Assembly: GCA_009779755.1 (NCBI GenBank)
Contig: WRDO01000028.1
Location: 1 to 41,343, forward strand
Reading direction: 5' to 3'
From: Defluviitaleaceae bacterium
GTDB taxonomy: Bacteria > Bacillota > Clostridia > Lachnospirales > WQUN01
Length of the DNA stretch: 41,343 bases
Below, piece after piece: positions 25,227-32,741 of the stretch. The position numbers and the translations under genes were made by a program. Each line of letters begins with the position of its first letter. The stretch's first letter is position 1. The notes below the pieces were generated by a model. That model ran no database searches. It had not been told where the DNA came from and saw nothing but the letters and a program-made list of their open reading frames with translations.

Positions 25227-26876
25227 TTATTGTAACTTTGACAACGGAATTTCATAAAAACGAAACCCCTTTTTCTTGCCATGACTTAACAAACCGCAAT
25301 CGTTAATCTGAGATGTACGGGTTTTTCCGGATTGCTTTAATGCACCTTGGGCCACTAACCCGTTTGCGACAACTTCAACGGCAATGCCTGGGAATATTTT
25401 ACGTATTTTATTACTGCGTAAAAATAAACACCCGTTATGAACAACCGCATCGTGGGTTCCATCCATGAACACTTCCGGACAATTTGCAAGAATGATGTTG
25501 CCGCCGATATAGGCAACGCGGATGGGGGTTAAAAAATCAAACGCAACAGATTCGATGGGCTTAGATTTTTTTACCCGTTGATTTTGGGCTTGAACCAAAT
25601 CTGTGAGAAGTCGCAAAAATGAATTGTGAAGGTTTCCCGCGTCTTGGTCAGATACCATGCCTTTTACGTAACAAAATTGAATGAATACGGCGAAAGCACT
25701 ATTCAAGAAGTAATGAATTTCTTGAAGTCGGTCGTGTACACCCAAGTTTACACCTTGGTAGGCTGTCCGCCATTCCTTCAGCAGAGCTTGAAGATCGTTA
25801 TAATTTTCAATAAACCAACAAATGAACCTGTAATAGAACGTGGAAACAAGTAACGGGTTGTCCTGAAACCGTTTCAAATCCTCACCATTAGGTGATGTCA
25901 TTTCAACGGACAACAACCGGGCGGCGGTCGAACCCATGCCGATGATGTATTCCCCTGTAAACACAGCCCCGCATCTAGGGGGGGCTTTTAATACTTTATA
26001 TCCCCTCATTCGCGCCGGTTGGATACCGTCGGCGATAATTCGGGTAATTTCAACGAGGGTTTCCTCCTGCCTCCTTTTAATGTCCGTGGCTTCCATCGGA
26101 CACAGATCGTCTAGTGTAACTACACAGTCGTCTTTTTCGTAAAGGATGGCTACCGCCGCCGGGATGCTGGCATTCAATCGTGGCGGGCTTGCTATACCCT
26201 TACTGCGGTCATACAATTGGGTCATAAAAGAAGCGAAGGTTGTTTTCTTCATTCCTGTCTGCCCGTGTAGGAATATACAACAGCAAGGTGCTTTCCACGC
26301 TCCTTCGTAAGCTTTCCTCATTAGATATAATAAGGTATGAGAAAGAATGACTCTTCCGGCGTTGGGCACAAGGCTTATTAATTCCATCATGCCGGCGATG
26401 GCTTCCCCTTCGGTGATGTTCGGATCAATGTCGAGATTGTAAGGAGTCGAATCTATTTGGATGTCGGGTGCGTCATGACCGCCGGCCGGGGGCCTTATCA
26501 GACCCCCGCCGGTGCAGAAAACAACCTTTCCTTCAATGATTTGTGTACCGAGGCGACCGACGCGATACTGGCGTTTCGGTTCGATAACGGTTAATGCTTG
26601 TCTTAAAATGTCTGCAATGTATCGCTTAGCTTTGCTTGGAGCAACAGACGGGTGAATCCGACATCGGATATCCAATTCCAGCCATTTCATTTCCATTATT
26701 TTGGATAACGGTACAACTTTTGCTTCGCTATATTCCCCCTTACCAAAATTAGCCCGTAATTTTACGTTGATGGAATGTTCTGCATTGGTGGAAGTGTGAA
26801 CATAAATAATATCCAGCACGTCAGGTTGGAAATTCGAAATGGGATTTTCTTCTTCGTCACGCAATAACCAAGCCAT
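25227..26876 (-). CDS. Element-encoded P-loop ATPase (DUF927/helicase-like)
   Basis: In this 549-aa protein the first ~150 residues are of mixed alpha/beta type without a recognised motif. An ATPase core follows: Walker A-like FLHGQTGMKKTTFAS (about 195-210), Walker B-like DCVVTLDDLCP (about 245), an arginine-containing TRIIADGIQPARMRGYK, and STAARLLSVEM. The last ~100 residues could be a winged helix (QGALKQSGKTRTSQINDCGL). The layout resembles the DUF927/primase-helicase ATPases of integrated elements, so a role in element replication or maintenance is plausible. The Lys in MKKTT keeps the P-loop usable. It overlaps the small membrane protein gene by 20 bases. The family call is tentative. 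Confidence 0.7.
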   Translation of the reverse strand: MAWLLRDEEENPISNFQPDVLDIIYVHTSTNAEHSINVKLRANFGKGEYSEAKVVPLSKIMEMKWLELDIRCRIHPSVAPSKAKRYIADILRQALTVIEPKRQYRVGRLGTQIIEGKVVFCTGGGLIRPPAGGHDAPDIQIDSTPYNLDIDPNITEGEAIAGMMELISLVPNAGRVILSHTLLYLMRKAYEGAWKAPCCCIFLHGQTGMKKTTFASFMTQLYDRSKGIASPPRLNASIPAAVAILYEKDDCVVTLDDLCPMEATDIKRRQEETLVEITRIIADGIQPARMRGYKVLKAPPRCGAVFTGEYIIGMGSTAARLLSVEMTSPNGEDLKRFQDNPLLVSTFYYRFICWFIENYNDLQALLKEWRTAYQGVNLGVHDRLQEIHYFLNSAFAVFIQFCYVKGMVSDQDAGNLHNSFLRLLTDLVQAQNQRVKKSKPIESVAFDFLTPIRVAYIGGNIILANCPEVFMDGTHDAVVHNGCLFLRSNKIRKIFPGIAVEVVANGLVAQGALKQSGKTRTSQINDCGLLSHGKKKGFRFYEIPLSKLQ

Positions 26877-27126
26877 TGGAGCTTCCTTCTCTTAGTGTTT
26901 TTATGAAACGTGAAGTGGCGTTAAGGGCGGGCGGGAGCGTGACAATGGTTGATACAATGAAAGTGATTACCTTAGCCACTGTTTTTAGGAACCCCCAAGC
27001 TTTTGACCAAAATGACCTTTTCGCGGGCACGGGTTGTTGGTGCTGGTACATTGGGGGGGCTTGCTGTACGGGTACTGGTTCGCGACATAAAATGTTTAAT
27101 ACATCAGGTTTAATTGCGATCTTCAT
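26857..27126 (-). CDS. Small single-pass membrane protein, unknown function
   Basis: This 89-aa protein has a Pro/Gln-rich N-terminal half (PVQQAPPMYQHQQPVPAKR), then a basic/aromatic junction (SFWSKAWGFLKTVAKV) and one hydrophobic segment (ITFIVSTIVTLPPALNA). No family is recognised. AAGGAG 8 bases before the ATG supports the start. It is the first gene of the minus-strand block and overlaps the ATPase gene, so the two are co-translated. A membrane tether for the ATPase is possible but not shown. Confidence 0.7.
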   Translation of the reverse strand: MKIAIKPDVLNILCREPVPVQQAPPMYQHQQPVPAKRSFWSKAWGFLKTVAKVITFIVSTIVTLPPALNATSRFIKTLREGSSNGLVIA

Positions 27127-27365
27127 ACTAACATCTCCTTTTTAATTACAACTTTATGGTGGTATGAACAGTGACACCAGCTAATACCATTTCATACCGC
27201 GGTGTTGAGATACCGTTGACAAAAAATAAATGGCCGTAGATAGTACTCTTAAAACTTGATGGCAGGTGTACATCAATTTGTCCACCCACGCACGATCGGA
27301 TTTTTGTTGCTGAACAGTTCCCGGCAACTGCTGATCAATGAAGGTTTCCCTTCCCACTCCTTCCG

Positions 27366-27395
27366 TTGGTTTTGTCCCGGGGGATGCGGTATAAT
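27366..27395 (+). promoter_or_regulatory. Promoter of the AT-rich orphan gene
   Basis: TTGGTT and a consensus TATAAT are 18 bases apart on the plus strand, about 88 bases before the orphan gene ATG. The -10 overlaps the -10 of the opposing promoter, so the two probably exclude each other. Confidence 0.6.
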
Positions 27396-27418
27396 ACACA
27401 TGTTTTTATTTTTGTCAA
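27391..27418 (-). promoter_or_regulatory. Promoter of the minus-strand ATPase block
   Basis: On the minus strand a consensus TTGACA is followed 16 bases later by TATTAT (or TTATAC at 18). It is the only strong promoter upstream of the small membrane protein and ATPase genes. Confidence 0.75.
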
Positions 27419-27438
27419 CGGATTAATTCCGCTAGATG

Positions 27439-27457
27439 CGGATAAATACGGATAAAT
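27439..27457. repeat. Two CGGATAAAT repeats with 10-base period
   Basis: CGGATAAAT occurs twice, spaced one helical turn apart, between the promoter and the orphan gene start. Spacing of one turn suggests side-by-side binding of a regulator. Confidence 0.5.
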
Positions 27458-27482
27458 TGGGAATAGCAATAGGGGATTTATT

Positions 27483-28103
27483 ATGACTTTAAGCAATTAT
27501 ATAAAGATGCTCTATCCAATTATTGGCGGCGAACAAAAAGTATCTGAGTTTGTTGTTTGTTTAGTGGATCATATTATGGAAATGCCTTACACAAAAAATA
27601 ACAAACAATTATTAGCAGAAGATAAATATAATCCTCTAGCTGGAAAGGGTCCAAGTACCCTTGAAAAAATATATAATAGCCATGGTGAATTAAGTAAAAA
27701 AGATGCTCGTTTAATTCGATCACGAATAAACAAGGAAAGATTTTGTGAATTTCTATCTTCTTCCTGTAGCAACGACGCAATTGAAATGATAGAACAAGCT
27801 TTACAAAACACCAATGTAGAAATTATTGAAAATGATGTTCTTGAAACTTGCACTGACTTGTTCGTTACAATTATAAATAATATCGCCAATAAACAACGCA
27901 AGAGTTCGTCAAGCAATACTAATGATGTTGCTGTAGCCTCTAACGAAACAATTACTTCTTACAGAACAAGTACCCAGGAAAAACCCTCTGCTACAATACC
28001 TGGCAGTGACGATTTCACCGCATTTGAATTTTTAGTAAGTAAATCATCACTTTTACAAAACGCTGCACAAATGTTGAATATAAAACGTAAACGCAAGGAG
28101 TAG
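27483..28103 (+). CDS. Unknown AT-rich cargo protein
   Basis: I do not recognise this 206-aa protein. It reads as a soluble mostly helical N-terminal domain (about 1-140, Leu/Ile/Glu-rich, with LYPIIGGEQKVSEFVVCLVD and LIRSRINKERFCEF), a Ser/Thr/Asn-rich linker (about 140-175), and a short C-terminal helix ending in NIKRKRKE. AGGGG lies 9 bases before the ATG. Codon choice is strongly A/T-ending, unlike the flanking element genes, which points to separate acquisition. It is transcribed away from the ATPase block from an overlapping promoter. Its position and composition fit a cargo gene, such as a defence or regulatory gene, but no motif supports a specific role. Confidence 0.75.
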   Translation: MTLSNYIKMLYPIIGGEQKVSEFVVCLVDHIMEMPYTKNNKQLLAEDKYNPLAGKGPSTLEKIYNSHGELSKKDARLIRSRINKERFCEFLSSSCSNDAIEMIEQALQNTNVEIIENDVLETCTDLFVTIINNIANKQRKSSSSNTNDVAVASNETITSYRTSTQEKPSATIPGSDDFTAFEFLVSKSSLLQNAAQMLNIKRKRKE

Positions 28104-28161
28104 AAACCGTACATCCCTCCCCATCAACCCCACATTCTATAATTAATAACAACCAAACAAT

Positions 28162-28188
28162 CCCCCTGCCCGGGTAACGGGCAGGGGG
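28162..28188. other. Perfect 11-bp hairpin before the small RHH-like gene
   Basis: CCCCCTGCCCG and CGGGCAGGGGG pair perfectly around GGTAA. No T-run follows on the plus strand, while a T/G-rich tract follows on the minus strand. It may therefore stop minus-strand transcripts from the XRE gene or act as a 5' leader structure for the next gene. Confidence 0.65.
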
Positions 28189-28212
28189 ACATTATTGTGG
28201 AGGGATATTAAA

Positions 28213-28386
28213 ATGGAAGTAATCAAGGTCGAACTCACCAACCCCATGTTGTACGACAAACTCCATACTTTAGCGCGTGAGTACGCCGTGTCCGTTGACC
28301 TACTTATCACCATTGCTTTGAAGCGATTAATTGACGATGTGGAATTGGTAAGAAACCTGCGAGCGGGGAAGATAGGCGAAAATTAA
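28213..28386 (+). CDS. Small ribbon-helix-helix-like protein
   Basis: This 57-aa protein starts MEVIKVELTNPMLYDKL, an initial strand (VIKVELT) followed by two predicted helices (YDKLHTLAREYAV and VDLLITIALKRLIDDVELV). That order fits the ribbon-helix-helix DNA-binding fold of Arc/CopG. GGAGGG 8 bases upstream sets the start over an in-frame ATG six codons earlier. It converges with the XRE regulator gene (2 bases between stops). No toxin partner is seen next to it, so it is probably an element regulator. Confidence 0.7.
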   Translation: MEVIKVELTNPMLYDKLHTLAREYAVSVDLLITIALKRLIDDVELVRNLRAGKIGEN

Positions 28387-28388
28387 CC

Positions 28389-28724
28389 CTACGCTTCCCC
28401 GTTCCCGTAATGGGAAAAGATAGTCCGTAAAACCTTGATAGCCAACTGCTTCCGTTCGAGGGGTTGGTCGTCCGTTATCTGTTTGAACTGCGCCAGTATG
28501 TTCGGGTCGCTGTCCGGCACAAAGTCAGCCAGCATATAATCAACCGTCACACCCAATCGGGTAACGAGCCGAACGAGGGTATCCAAGGTTAAGCTCCGTT
28601 CCCCTCGTTCGATGGCTCCCATGTACGTGTCGGATATATCAACCGCTTCCGCAAGCGCGGCTTGCGTGAGATTCAAGCGTTGGCGTTCTTCACGGATTCG
28701 CTTGCCAAGCCCCTTATAGTCCAT
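28389..28724 (-). CDS. XRE-family transcriptional regulator
   Basis: This 111-aa protein has an N-terminal Cro/C1-type HTH (about 5-60: GKRIREERQRLNLTQAALA, AVDISDTYMGAIERGER, LTLDTLVRLVTRLGVTVDYM) and a C-terminal helical tail for dimerisation. The start is ATG with a TAGGGGGTGA site upstream. That site is also one arm of a perfect inverted repeat, so the protein probably represses itself by binding there. It faces the RHH-like gene and is about 130 bases from the next regulator on the same strand. Confidence 0.9.
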   Translation of the reverse strand: MDYKGLGKRIREERQRLNLTQAALAEAVDISDTYMGAIERGERSLTLDTLVRLVTRLGVTVDYMLADFVPDSDPNILAQFKQITDDQPLERKQLAIKVLRTIFSHYGNGEA

Positions 28725-28728
28725 ATCA

Positions 28729-28755
28729 TCACCCCCTACATTCTATAGGGGGTGA
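28729..28755. promoter_or_regulatory. Operator-like inverted repeat containing the XRE gene ribosome binding site
   Basis: TCACCCCCTA (28729-28738) and TAGGGGGTGA (28746-28755) are perfect 10-base arms with a 7-base spacer. On the minus strand the proximal arm supplies the ribosome binding site. The element could act as an operator in DNA, as a hairpin hiding the ribosome binding site in RNA, or both. Confidence 0.7.
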
Positions 28756-28790
28756 TAATGGGGACGAATTATCTATATGGGGTTATGCCA

Positions 28791-28820
28791 TTGACTGTAC
28801 GGGGTGTGTGGCGATATAAT
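28791..28820 (+). promoter_or_regulatory. Plus-strand promoter directed into the antisense of the HTH gene
   Basis: TTGACT and consensus TATAAT are 18 bases apart on the plus strand. The first genes downstream on this strand are over 500 bases away, and the next gene, 28856-29284, is on the opposite strand. The expected transcript is therefore antisense to it. The promoter match is good; transcription itself is unproven. Confidence 0.55.
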
Positions 28821-28855
28821 CTTATCTACCAAAGCGTACCTTGACAATGAAAAGT

Positions 28856-29284
28856 TTATTCACCCGCCAGGGAAAGCCCGTACTGAGATAACAAGCTGTC
28901 CGCTTCCATCGTACTCATGTTACTTTGGCAGGCGAATTGCAACAGGGCGTCCCGTTTGTTGCGCACGTAGAAGCCGCTGTACCCGGCAAGCATTAACAGC
29001 CGTTCGGTAGTTTCGACATCCAACCCTAACCCAAAGGACAGCTTAATTACGCTCTTACGGGTAGGATGTTTATCAGCCCGAAGGATATTGTACAGGTACG
29101 GTTCGCTGATACAAGCGTCGGTGGCGATTTTCGTCTTACTCTTGCCGCTCCCGGCAATCAAGCCGTTGAGGAAGCCGAGGAACTTACTATCATCGAATTC
29201 GACTTCGTTATCAGCCATGTAAGTATGTACATCGTAGGAATTCTTCAGTTCGAAATCCAGTTCGTCGGTTCTTTTCGACATCAT
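28856..29284 (-). CDS. HTH-domain regulator paired with the kinase gene
   Basis: This 142-aa protein has a charged N-terminal region (about 1-45), then a lambda-repressor-like HTH (KTKIATDACISEPYLYNILR, HPTRKSVIKLSFGLGLDVET). A helical tail follows with LLMLAGYSGFYVRNKRDALL. Proteins of this shape are, in my recollection, often encoded next to Ser/Thr kinase genes in clostridial genomes, as here, but I cannot name the family. The ATG start follows a weak GGGTGAT; a GTG six bases upstream is possible. It is divergent from the kinase gene, with interlocked promoters between them, so it likely controls that gene. Confidence 0.75.
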   Translation of the reverse strand: MMSKRTDELDFELKNSYDVHTYMADNEVEFDDSKFLGFLNGLIAGSGKSKTKIATDACISEPYLYNILRADKHPTRKSVIKLSFGLGLDVETTERLLMLAGYSGFYVRNKRDALLQFACQSNMSTMEADSLLSQYGLSLAGE

Positions 29285-29357
29285 TATCACCCAATCAAGT
29301 GTGGTGGAACCGCGAGCTTCCCTTGCGATTCTATGGAGCAGTTTTGCCTAAGATAAA

Positions 29358-29387
29358 ATGACACCGACCGAGTATACACGCTATAAT
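29358..29387 (+). promoter_or_regulatory. Promoter of the kinase gene
   Basis: ATGACA (one mismatch to TTGACA) and a perfect TATAAT are 18 bases apart. The -35 itself contains an ATG in frame with the kinase, which therefore cannot be its start; the predicted transcript begins near 29394. Confidence 0.7.
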
Positions 29388-29399
29388 GCCCGAAAACAA
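29371..29399 (-). promoter_or_regulatory. Promoter of the divergent HTH gene
   Basis: On the minus strand TTGTTT and TATACT are 17 bases apart. The two boxes interlock with the kinase promoter on the other strand, so polymerase can occupy only one at a time. Confidence 0.55.
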
Positions 29400-29426
29400 T
29401 TCAGGGTTTGGGGGTGCATGATACGG

Positions 29427-31025
29427 ATGGAGAAGATGGAGCAGACACAGGTTCCCGTACCGGACGGCTACGTGGTTAAGAAACGGCTCGCCGCACACAA
29501 CGACAAAACCCTCTATCTGGTTGAAGGCACTGACGGGTGCCTGTGCGTATGGAAGGTTTTTCAAAAAATCTACAAGTACCCGCTGTATGTAAAACTGATG
29601 GATTTGGAACATGCCAACTTACCACGTATTCGTGAAACTGTGTTAATGGCAAATTGTTTCTACGTGATTGAGGAATACATTGACGGCAGTACGTTACGGG
29701 ATTTAATCGAAGCCGACGGCGCGTTAGGGAAAGTAAAATCGTTATATATCATCACGCAGTTATGCGACGTGCTTTCCTACCTGCACAACCAACCCACGCC
29801 GATTATCCACCGCGATATTTCACCCGCCAACATCATGGTGAACCGGGACGGTACGGTTAAATTATTGGACTTCGACATCGCCCGTGAATATAAGCCTGAC
29901 GCCGCAAGGGACACCGAGGTCATTGGCACAAGGCACTTCGCCCCGCCCGAACAATACGGCTTTACCCAAAGCGATCCCCGTTCGGATATATACTCGCTGG
30001 GGATATTGCTGGCGTATATGTTGACCGATACCTACGACCCGCGACGGGTAACCGATACCCGCCTTAGACGGATTATACTGCGCTGCACCATTTTTACACC
30101 GGAAAAACGGTACAAGAATGTTCGGCAGCTAAAGAACCGCCTTGTACCGCAACGGATAAAACAAATCGCCGGATACGGTGCGGCTGTTTCCGTATTGGTG
30201 GTTGCGGTAGTTTTTATTATAACCTATTTACATCGGAGGGATTTGGATCCCACCAACGGGCCCGAACCCGTCGAAATCATTTATCCCGACCCTACGCCAA
30301 TCATTACCCCCATTCCCACCGAAACACCTGAACCCATCGCAACACCTGAACCCACCGAAACCCCGATTTCCGTCGCCGTTTTCATTACGGGAGGACAAAA
30401 TGCCTACACGTTGACGCCCGGTGGTCAAACCAGTATTTGGGTAAATTTATATGACCGCAACAACCAACTCCTTTCTTCAATACAAGAACCCGTTGTGTGG
30501 ACGGTGGAAGGTTTGGCTGCGGGGGATATTTCATCAGACACTGCGGTACACAATTATCACAACATTGGCTTGCGTATCGGTCCGGATACTACGGAAAGGA
30601 TTATTAATGTTACGGCGACAACCGTATCAAACCCATTAATTTATCATGTTTTTACCGTACATGTGTCAACAGAGATGCCTAGTGTCCGTTTAAGTAACCC
30701 TGATTCCTTCCGCTCCGGTACACCCGGGCACATAACGGTTCCGTTCACCGTTTCCAACATACCGGATGGTACATACCCTGCTTGGGTCATCATGCACTTC
30801 CCAAGTGTGATTGGGCTTGAAGCCTTTTACCCCGAAGGTTTTACATTTTATTCTGAGGTACCCCTTTGGATGGACGGGGAGATAACAGTAACAAACGGCA
30901 CGGGCGAAGTAACGTTCATCTTCGACGGTTCGATTACGGGAGCCCATACAATCGGATTCCATTTCGGTATCGACATACCGCACCACGGGACGATTCTCGA
31001 CGACAGCAGAATCTACATCCGATAA
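29427..31025 (+). CDS. Membrane Ser/Thr protein kinase with an extracellular domain
   Basis: This 532-aa protein has a PknB-like kinase domain in the cytoplasm (about 12-240). ATP-site Lys43 lies in CVWKVF, catalytic HRD at 128-130 with Asn135 in HRDISPANIM, DFD at 148-150 in place of DFG, FAPPEQYG for the APE box and DIYSLGILL. The glycine-rich loop is degenerate (LAAHNDKTLYLVEG). One membrane segment follows (about 248-268, VSVLVVAVVFIITYL), then a Pro/Thr/Glu-rich stalk (about 275-315) and a ~215-residue beta-rich ectodomain with two Ig-like parts, no PASTA repeats. The start was chosen for GGGGGTG 10 bases upstream and because earlier ATGs lie in or before the promoter. Secreted proteins follow downstream. 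Confidence 0.9.
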   Translation: MEKMEQTQVPVPDGYVVKKRLAAHNDKTLYLVEGTDGCLCVWKVFQKIYKYPLYVKLMDLEHANLPRIRETVLMANCFYVIEEYIDGSTLRDLIEADGALGKVKSLYIITQLCDVLSYLHNQPTPIIHRDISPANIMVNRDGTVKLLDFDIAREYKPDAARDTEVIGTRHFAPPEQYGFTQSDPRSDIYSLGILLAYMLTDTYDPRRVTDTRLRRIILRCTIFTPEKRYKNVRQLKNRLVPQRIKQIAGYGAAVSVLVVAVVFIITYLHRRDLDPTNGPEPVEIIYPDPTPIITPIPTETPEPIATPEPTETPISVAVFITGGQNAYTLTPGGQTSIWVNLYDRNNQLLSSIQEPVVWTVEGLAAGDISSDTAVHNYHNIGLRIGPDTTERIINVTATTVSNPLIYHVFTVHVSTEMPSVRLSNPDSFRSGTPGHITVPFTVSNIPDGTYPAWVIMHFPSVIGLEAFYPEGFTFYSEVPLWMDGEITVTNGTGEVTFIFDGSITGAHTIGFHFGIDIPHHGTILDDSRIYIR

Positions 31026-31113
31026 TTTCCTATGCCGCCGGCAATGGGCATACCGGAATCGCAAATCATATAATCAACATAACAATTCAAGGATGATTTT
31101 GGGAGGCAGCACC

Positions 31114-32679
31114 ATGAAAAAGATTATGTTTATATTATTTATCGCATTGGGCGTATTGGGATTATCAACGTCCGTCCTTGCAAACACCCGTACCAATGAC
31201 CCCATTAGGGATATTTTAAGGGTTGATTACACCATTTCAACTACGGAAATCTACAAACCCCTTTGGGCTTGGTATGAAGGTGAAGTGGTAAGATGGCAAA
31301 TGGTTGAAGTCCATCAGCCGTTGGATATGCGCCGTTTTGCCAGAAATGATTATTACCCGTTTGCACCTTTTGGCGGGTTATGGAAAACCCAAACGGGAGA
31401 TGTAAAGATTGCTACTTATCACGGCGGACAGCAATATCTGGTTATTGATGTGGGGCTTTGCCCAAACGCAGAATATGATTGGGTAAGGGCATATTTCGCG
31501 GTTTTAATTAATGTAGAATTGAATCCGGTAGAAAGCATTAATTACAATGAAAAAAATCCTTGGTCACACATACCCAAACCCTGCTTTATACAATTTGGGA
31601 TGTATCATGAATATATTACCGAAAATTTCATTTTTCGTTCAAATGAAGAAAACGTTAAATGGCTTCCCAAGTTTGCCGCGGGTGTGGAAAGCTATTGGGA
31701 TTTGTTAATGCAGGTTTTCCCAAAACCAGAAGAGAAGCTCATCGTTTACTTCTTTGATATTGATGATATGGTTGAGGCTTCGATAATTTATCCGAACTTT
31801 TTGCGTGAACTCGGAGAAATCGTTGAACAATCAAACGGACAGGTTGCTGCCGGTAACGGGCATTGGAAAACGCATGGTATCGCGGTGCAAGCAAACCCAA
31901 GAGGGTTTACGGATGTTTACGACTTTGTGATTGCGACTGCCGTACATGAAGTGGTTCACGTCCTTCAATACGATGTAACCGCATGGCATCGGCTTCCGGC
32001 AAATTGGATACATGAAGGTGCCGCAAGTTTTTTAGGCGGTAATATCAATCATTTTTTATATCTTCTCCATGAAGCAGTACGAAACAATGAAATACCGACA
32101 TTGGATAATATGGAGGCACCTGGGGTAAGTGCTTGGGATCATCCTAACCTCAATTTATACGGAGTGGCATCCGTATCCGTATTCCAATTTATTACTGATG
32201 TTTTCGGAATGGATTTTATACTCCCGTTCCATCGTTACCCCGATGATTATCAAAGTGTGTTTGGCATTTCTCGTGATGAATTCGAACGACAATGGCACAG
32301 GTGGTTGCGGAATACTATTGGCGACCCTTCGGTTTTCTACCCAGACCCCGCAATTATTGGTACATGGGATAAACTTGCAACCCAGCAATCACTTGATTCC
32401 TTCACCCAACGAAACCAAAGGAATGTCAACAACTGGGCACAAGATATTCTCCTTCGTAGGGGTAACAGCCGTCAGCAACTCACATTCAACGACAACGGTC
32501 GCATCAGCGCAACGGGCGTGACAGGGTTCGGTAACAGATGGACGGACGGATCTATCGGCGGCAGGGGGTATGAAATCCGTACCATTGGAGACAACGATTA
32601 CCTGTTCGTCAACAGTCAATCCCTCGGTAGTCCAAGTGCCGGAATGGGTGCACCATGGACGGTATTTGTTCGTAGATAA
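31114..32679 (+). CDS. Secreted gluzincin metalloprotease with C-terminal module
   Basis: In this 521-aa protein a signal peptide (1-23, ending VLA) is followed by a ~250-residue N-terminal region without a known motif. A peptidase MA-like zinc site comes next: HEVVH at 278-282 and Glu301 in NWIHEGAASFLGG, the third ligand 19 residues on. This is the M1/M48-like 'gluzincin' spacing, so it should be a surface or secreted zinc peptidase. Residues 414-521 are a separate beta-rich module (starts IIGTWDKL, ends WTVFVRR) repeated at the end of the next gene. GGGAGG before the second ATG sets the start. It is 88 bases past the kinase gene and ends in a hairpin terminator. Confidence 0.88.
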   Translation: MKKIMFILFIALGVLGLSTSVLANTRTNDPIRDILRVDYTISTTEIYKPLWAWYEGEVVRWQMVEVHQPLDMRRFARNDYYPFAPFGGLWKTQTGDVKIATYHGGQQYLVIDVGLCPNAEYDWVRAYFAVLINVELNPVESINYNEKNPWSHIPKPCFIQFGMYHEYITENFIFRSNEENVKWLPKFAAGVESYWDLLMQVFPKPEEKLIVYFFDIDDMVEASIIYPNFLRELGEIVEQSNGQVAAGNGHWKTHGIAVQANPRGFTDVYDFVIATAVHEVVHVLQYDVTAWHRLPANWIHEGAASFLGGNINHFLYLLHEAVRNNEIPTLDNMEAPGVSAWDHPNLNLYGVASVSVFQFITDVFGMDFILPFHRYPDDYQSVFGISRDEFERQWHRWLRNTIGDPSVFYPDPAIIGTWDKLATQQSLDSFTQRNQRNVNNWAQDILLRRGNSRQQLTFNDNGRISATGVTGFGNRWTDGSIGGRGYEIRTIGDNDYLFVNSQSLGSPSAGMGAPWTVFVRR

Positions 32680-32688
32680 AACTAATTA

Positions 32689-32717
32689 GAGCCACGGCAC
32701 AATGCCGTGGTTCTTTA
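32689..32717 (+). terminator. Terminator after the metalloprotease gene
   Basis: GAGCCACGGCA and TGCCGTGGTTC form a stem with a 3-base loop followed by TTTAT. The same stem sequence recurs after the next gene, so the pair was probably duplicated together. Confidence 0.7.
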
Positions 32718-32741
32718 TCATAATAAAGAAGGGATGTTTTA

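Larger units (their letters stand above)
27127..27482. other. Intergenic control region with opposed promoters
   Basis: This 356-base region separates the minus-strand ATPase block from a plus-strand orphan gene. It holds overlapping promoters for both directions at 27366-27418, a pair of CGGATAAAT repeats and a CCGC/GCGG inverted repeat near 27429. The minus transcript would have a leader of about 250 bases. An open frame at 27181-27399 lies inside that leader but begins within the promoter -10, so I do not call it a gene. Confidence 0.6.

Noticed and set aside
27181..27399. 72-codon minus-strand open frame upstream of the small membrane protein gene
   Set aside because: Its first codon lies in the -10 region of the strong minus-strand promoter, it has no ribosome binding site, and no motif is visible. 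It is treated as untranslated leader.
29358..29426. Upstream in-frame ATG for the kinase gene
   Set aside because: The ATG is part of the -35 box of the kinase promoter, so it would not be in the mRNA. A better spaced start with GGGGGTG lies at 29427.
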